This document shows positions 62,223-64,000 of a stretch of DNA of 64,000 bases, one piece after another (position 1 is the first letter of the stretch; each line of letters begins with the position of its first letter). Source of the stretch: Candidatus Puniceispirillum sp. Lineage in GTDB: Bacteria; Pseudomonadota; Alphaproteobacteria; Puniceispirillales; Puniceispirillaceae. The position numbers and the translations under genes were made by a program. Location of the stretch: NCBI GenBank assembly GCA_028383305.1, contig JAOEVD010000002.1, positions 100,341-164,340 on the forward strand, in the 5' to 3' direction. The notes below the pieces were generated by a model. That model had not been told where the DNA came from and ran no database searches. It saw only the letters and a list, made by a program, of their open reading frames with translations.

Positions 62223-62897
62223 TCATCCAGCAAGGGCAAGCGAGCGCAAAAACCCCTTTAGGTCATCGGCTTTAAAATGCACATAAGCTTCATCCGAGCC
62301 GCGATTAGCCCATTCAATATCACTTGCCAGCCAAACCGTACGCATGCCAAGCGCTGCGGCGGGCTGCAGATTGGCGGCCATATCTTCGATCATGACCGCA
62401 CCATTCGGGTCAATGCCGGTCTGTTTTAAAAAACAATCAAAGGCATATTGATCCGGCTTGGGAATATAATCGGCGGCAACAATATCAAAAATCTGATCAA
62501 AATGATGACGAACACCATAGGCCGATAAAATATTTTCCGCATGCGGAACGGTGCCGTTGGTAAAAATATGTTTCCGCCCGGGCAAAGCGGTTAACATGGA
62601 ATTAAGCTCTTGGTCATGGTCAAGATCACTAACATCAATATCATGGACATAGTCAAGATATACTTTGGGCTGGATGTTTTCTTCGCTCATCATGCCGCGC
62701 ATGGTGGTTCCATAGCGGTGAAACAAATCCTTTTGAATCACCCGCGCATCCTCATCAGCAACATTATAATGCGCCGCAACAAATTCGGTAATCCGAACTG
62801 ATACACGGCGAAACAGATTTGTTTTGGCTGGATAGATGGTGTTATCAAGATCGAAAATCCAGTCACCGATCGATTGGGTTGGAAAAGCAGCGGTCAT
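62223..62897 (-). CDS. HAD-superfamily pyrimidine 5'-nucleotidase-like protein
   Basis: This 224-aa SDT1/YjjG-type HAD phosphatase has motif I FDLDNTIYPAKT (nucleophile Asp), motif II FTNGT, motif III Lys in PKPDQYAFDCFL and motif IV MIEDMAANLQPA. The helical cap (about 22-100) is C1-type. Homologues hydrolyse UMP/CMP or damaged nucleotides. It lies between dapD and argB on the same strand, a gene order common in alphaproteobacteria. Confidence 0.9.
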   Translation of the reverse strand: MTAAFPTQSIGDWIFDLDNTIYPAKTNLFRRVSVRITEFVAAHYNVADEDARVIQKDLFHRYGTTMRGMMSEENIQPKVYLDYVHDIDVSDLDHDQELNSMLTALPGRKHIFTNGTVPHAENILSAYGVRHHFDQIFDIVAADYIPKPDQYAFDCFLKQTGIDPNGAVMIEDMAANLQPAAALGMRTVWLASDIEWANRGSDEAYVHFKADDLKGFLRSLALAG

Positions 62898-62929
62898 AAC
62901 GGTTATTATTCTTCCTAATCAGAAATATA

Positions 62930-63865
62930 TTAATCGGCGGTGATCATGGTTCCCATGCCATGTTCGGTGAATAATTCTACAAGAAGTGCATGCGGTGCGC
63001 GGCCATCCATGATCACCGCGCCTTCAGCGCCGCCTTGAACAGCATCAATACAGGTTTTAACTTTTGGAATCATGCCGCCAGATACCGTACCTTCATGGAT
63101 CAAGGCTTCGGCTTGGCTAATCGTCAGGCTGCTAATTAATTTGCCGTTCTTGTCCAAAACACCTGTTACATCGGTAAGCATTAACATGCGCGTTGCATTC
63201 AATGCTGCGGCAATGGCACCGGCTGCGGTATCGGCATTGATATTATAGGTCTTGCCATCTTCGCCGCTGCCAACCGGTGCGACAACCGGAATCAAATGAT
63301 GCTGCATCAGCGCATTTAAAACAGTCACATCAACATGTGACGGCTCGCCAACAAAGCCAAGATCAACCGCTTGCTGAATCGCACTGTCGCTGGCTTTTGC
63401 CGTCGCCATCAATTTGCGTGCGGTAAGTAGCCCACCATCTTTGCCAGACACACCAACGGCGCGTCCTCCGGCACCAGCAATTGCGGCAACAAGCGCCTTG
63501 TTAATGCCGCCAGCAAGAACCATCTCAACAACCGAAATTGTGGCTTCATCGGTGACGCGCAGACCATCAATAAAGTTTGATTCGATTTGCAATTTTTTCA
63601 GCATCTCGCCAATTTGTGGCCCGCCGCCATGAACCACAACCGGCCTTGCGCCAACCTGATCCAGCAAAGCGATATCGGCGGCAAACGCATTCACATAATC
63701 AGCCTTGCCCATCGCATGGCCGCCAAATTTAATCAGGATGGTTTTGCCAGAATAGCGGCGCATAAACGGAAGCGCCTCGATAAGCATTCCGGTTTTCGCT
63801 AGCAGATCAACCTGCATCTGGTCAGCTGAGTTTTCCATCTTCATCGCCTTTACAGCAAGGGCCAT
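62930..63865 (-). CDS. argB: Acetylglutamate kinase
   Basis: This 311-aa amino-acid kinase fold enzyme is the second step of arginine synthesis. Motifs are [12 protein letters not shown] (about 40-51), [17 protein letters not shown] (N-acetylglutamate site), '[13 protein letters not shown]' and [18 protein letters not shown] with '[17 protein letters not shown]' (ATP site). The exact start is open: 63865 or an internal ATG (MENSADQM) with AAGG upstream. An N-terminal helix is present, as in Arg-inhibited hexameric types. Confidence 0.95.
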   Translation of the reverse strand: MALAVKAMKMENSADQMQVDLLAKTGMLIEALPFMRRYSGKTILIKFGGHAMGKADYVNAFAADIALLDQVGARPVVVHGGGPQIGEMLKKLQIESNFIDGLRVTDEATISVVEMVLAGGINKALVAAIAGAGGRAVGVSGKDGGLLTARKLMATAKASDSAIQQAVDLGFVGEPSHVDVTVLNALMQHHLIPVVAPVGSGEDGKTYNINADTAAGAIAAALNATRMLMLTDVTGVLDKNGKLISSLTISQAEALIHEGTVSGGMIPKVKTCIDAVQGGAEGAVIMDGRAPHALLVELFTEHGMGTMITAD

Positions 63866-63920
63866 ATCAGGCCCGATTTCTCGAAAAGAGCGCAGGCCTT
63901 GCGCCTATTTACCGCGCTGA

Positions 63921-63998
63921 TTATCGGCAATCCGGCCAAGAGCGCAATAGCTTGGCGCAATTTAATTCGGTTTCGGGGGTTAAATCGCTTATCCCGCT
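63921..63998 (-). CDS. Possible C-terminal end of a gene cut by the window edge
   Basis: Upstream of argB, a minus-strand frame open to the window edge reads SGISDLTPETELNCAKLLRSWPDCR and stops at 63921. The wording is protein-like, but 26 codons are too few to identify a family. Another frame is open further (to about 63853) and reads less naturally. In alphaproteobacteria engB often precedes argB, but this end does not clearly match it. Confidence 0.25.
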   Translation of the reverse strand, partial: SGISDLTPETELNCAKLLRSWPDCR

Positions 63999-64000
63999 TC

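Noticed and set aside
1-64000. CRISPR arrays, prophage, transposase or integrase genes
   Set aside because: No regularly spaced repeats and no such gene families were seen on either strand.

Overview
The window looks like a contiguous piece of a chromosome from an alphaproteobacterium, most likely a marine heterotroph of the SAR116 / Puniceispirillum type. That assignment is inference. It rests on alphaproteobacterial gene orders (hemC-hemD-mitofilin/HemX-hemY divergent from tsaD-gpsA-EVE; def-fmt-truA followed by dapE-dapD and argB; SRP RNA-dnaX-ybaB-recR), on a DmdA-type demethylase beside TRAP and peptide-type ABC importers, on mid-range GC by eye, and on tight packing with several interlocking convergent stop codons. 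No tRNA, rRNA, CRISPR array, phage or intact insertion sequence was seen.

Left part (1-14.8 kb): the end of metZ, a decayed lipoprotein gene, malonate use (malonyl-CoA decarboxylase plus malonyl-CoA synthetase), a GlcG-like protein with a COG4091 oxidoreductase, a Pal-like lipoprotein, a TauE/SafE exporter, a second acyl-CoA ligase, an MFS carrier, a gene-poor 600-base stretch with a strong minus-strand terminator, a YfcG-type GST, a YqaA/DedA-type membrane protein, and a cytochrome c / cytochrome c' / DUF4396 trio.

Accessory island (14.8-35.2 kb): a minus-strand run encodes an alpha-hydroxy-acid oxidase, a ThDP enzyme, a transthyretin/HIU-hydrolase-like protein, a DmdA-type demethylase and an Ldh2-family dehydrogenase that lacks a usable start codon. 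It is divergent from a LysR regulator. Next come an MttB-family methyltransferase coupled to an S51-type peptidase, a complete TRAP transporter, and a peptide/opine-type ABC transporter with a fused double ATPase. The TRAP and ABC operons are each preceded by a copy of the same roughly 235-base upstream block, so they probably answer to one regulatory signal. An SBP-fold protein without a signal peptide and an MFS gene broken by one missing base end the island. The parsimonious reading is uptake and demethylation of a methylated osmolyte or amine, followed by oxidation and decarboxylation of a hydroxy acid. The true substrate cannot be read from sequence.

Right part (35.2-64 kb) is mostly core: haem synthesis (hemC, hemD, mitofilin-like, hemY), tsaD, gpsA, an EVE protein, a three-gene lipid glycosylation set (LAB_N, GT2, ArnT-like), MATE, M17 aminopeptidase, hydroxypyruvate reductase-like, HisN-like phosphatase, a membrane cytochrome c, kdsB, pheA, SRP RNA, dnaX, ybaB, recR, rmuC, def, fmt, truA, a membrane protein, dapE, dapD, a HAD nucleotidase and argB.
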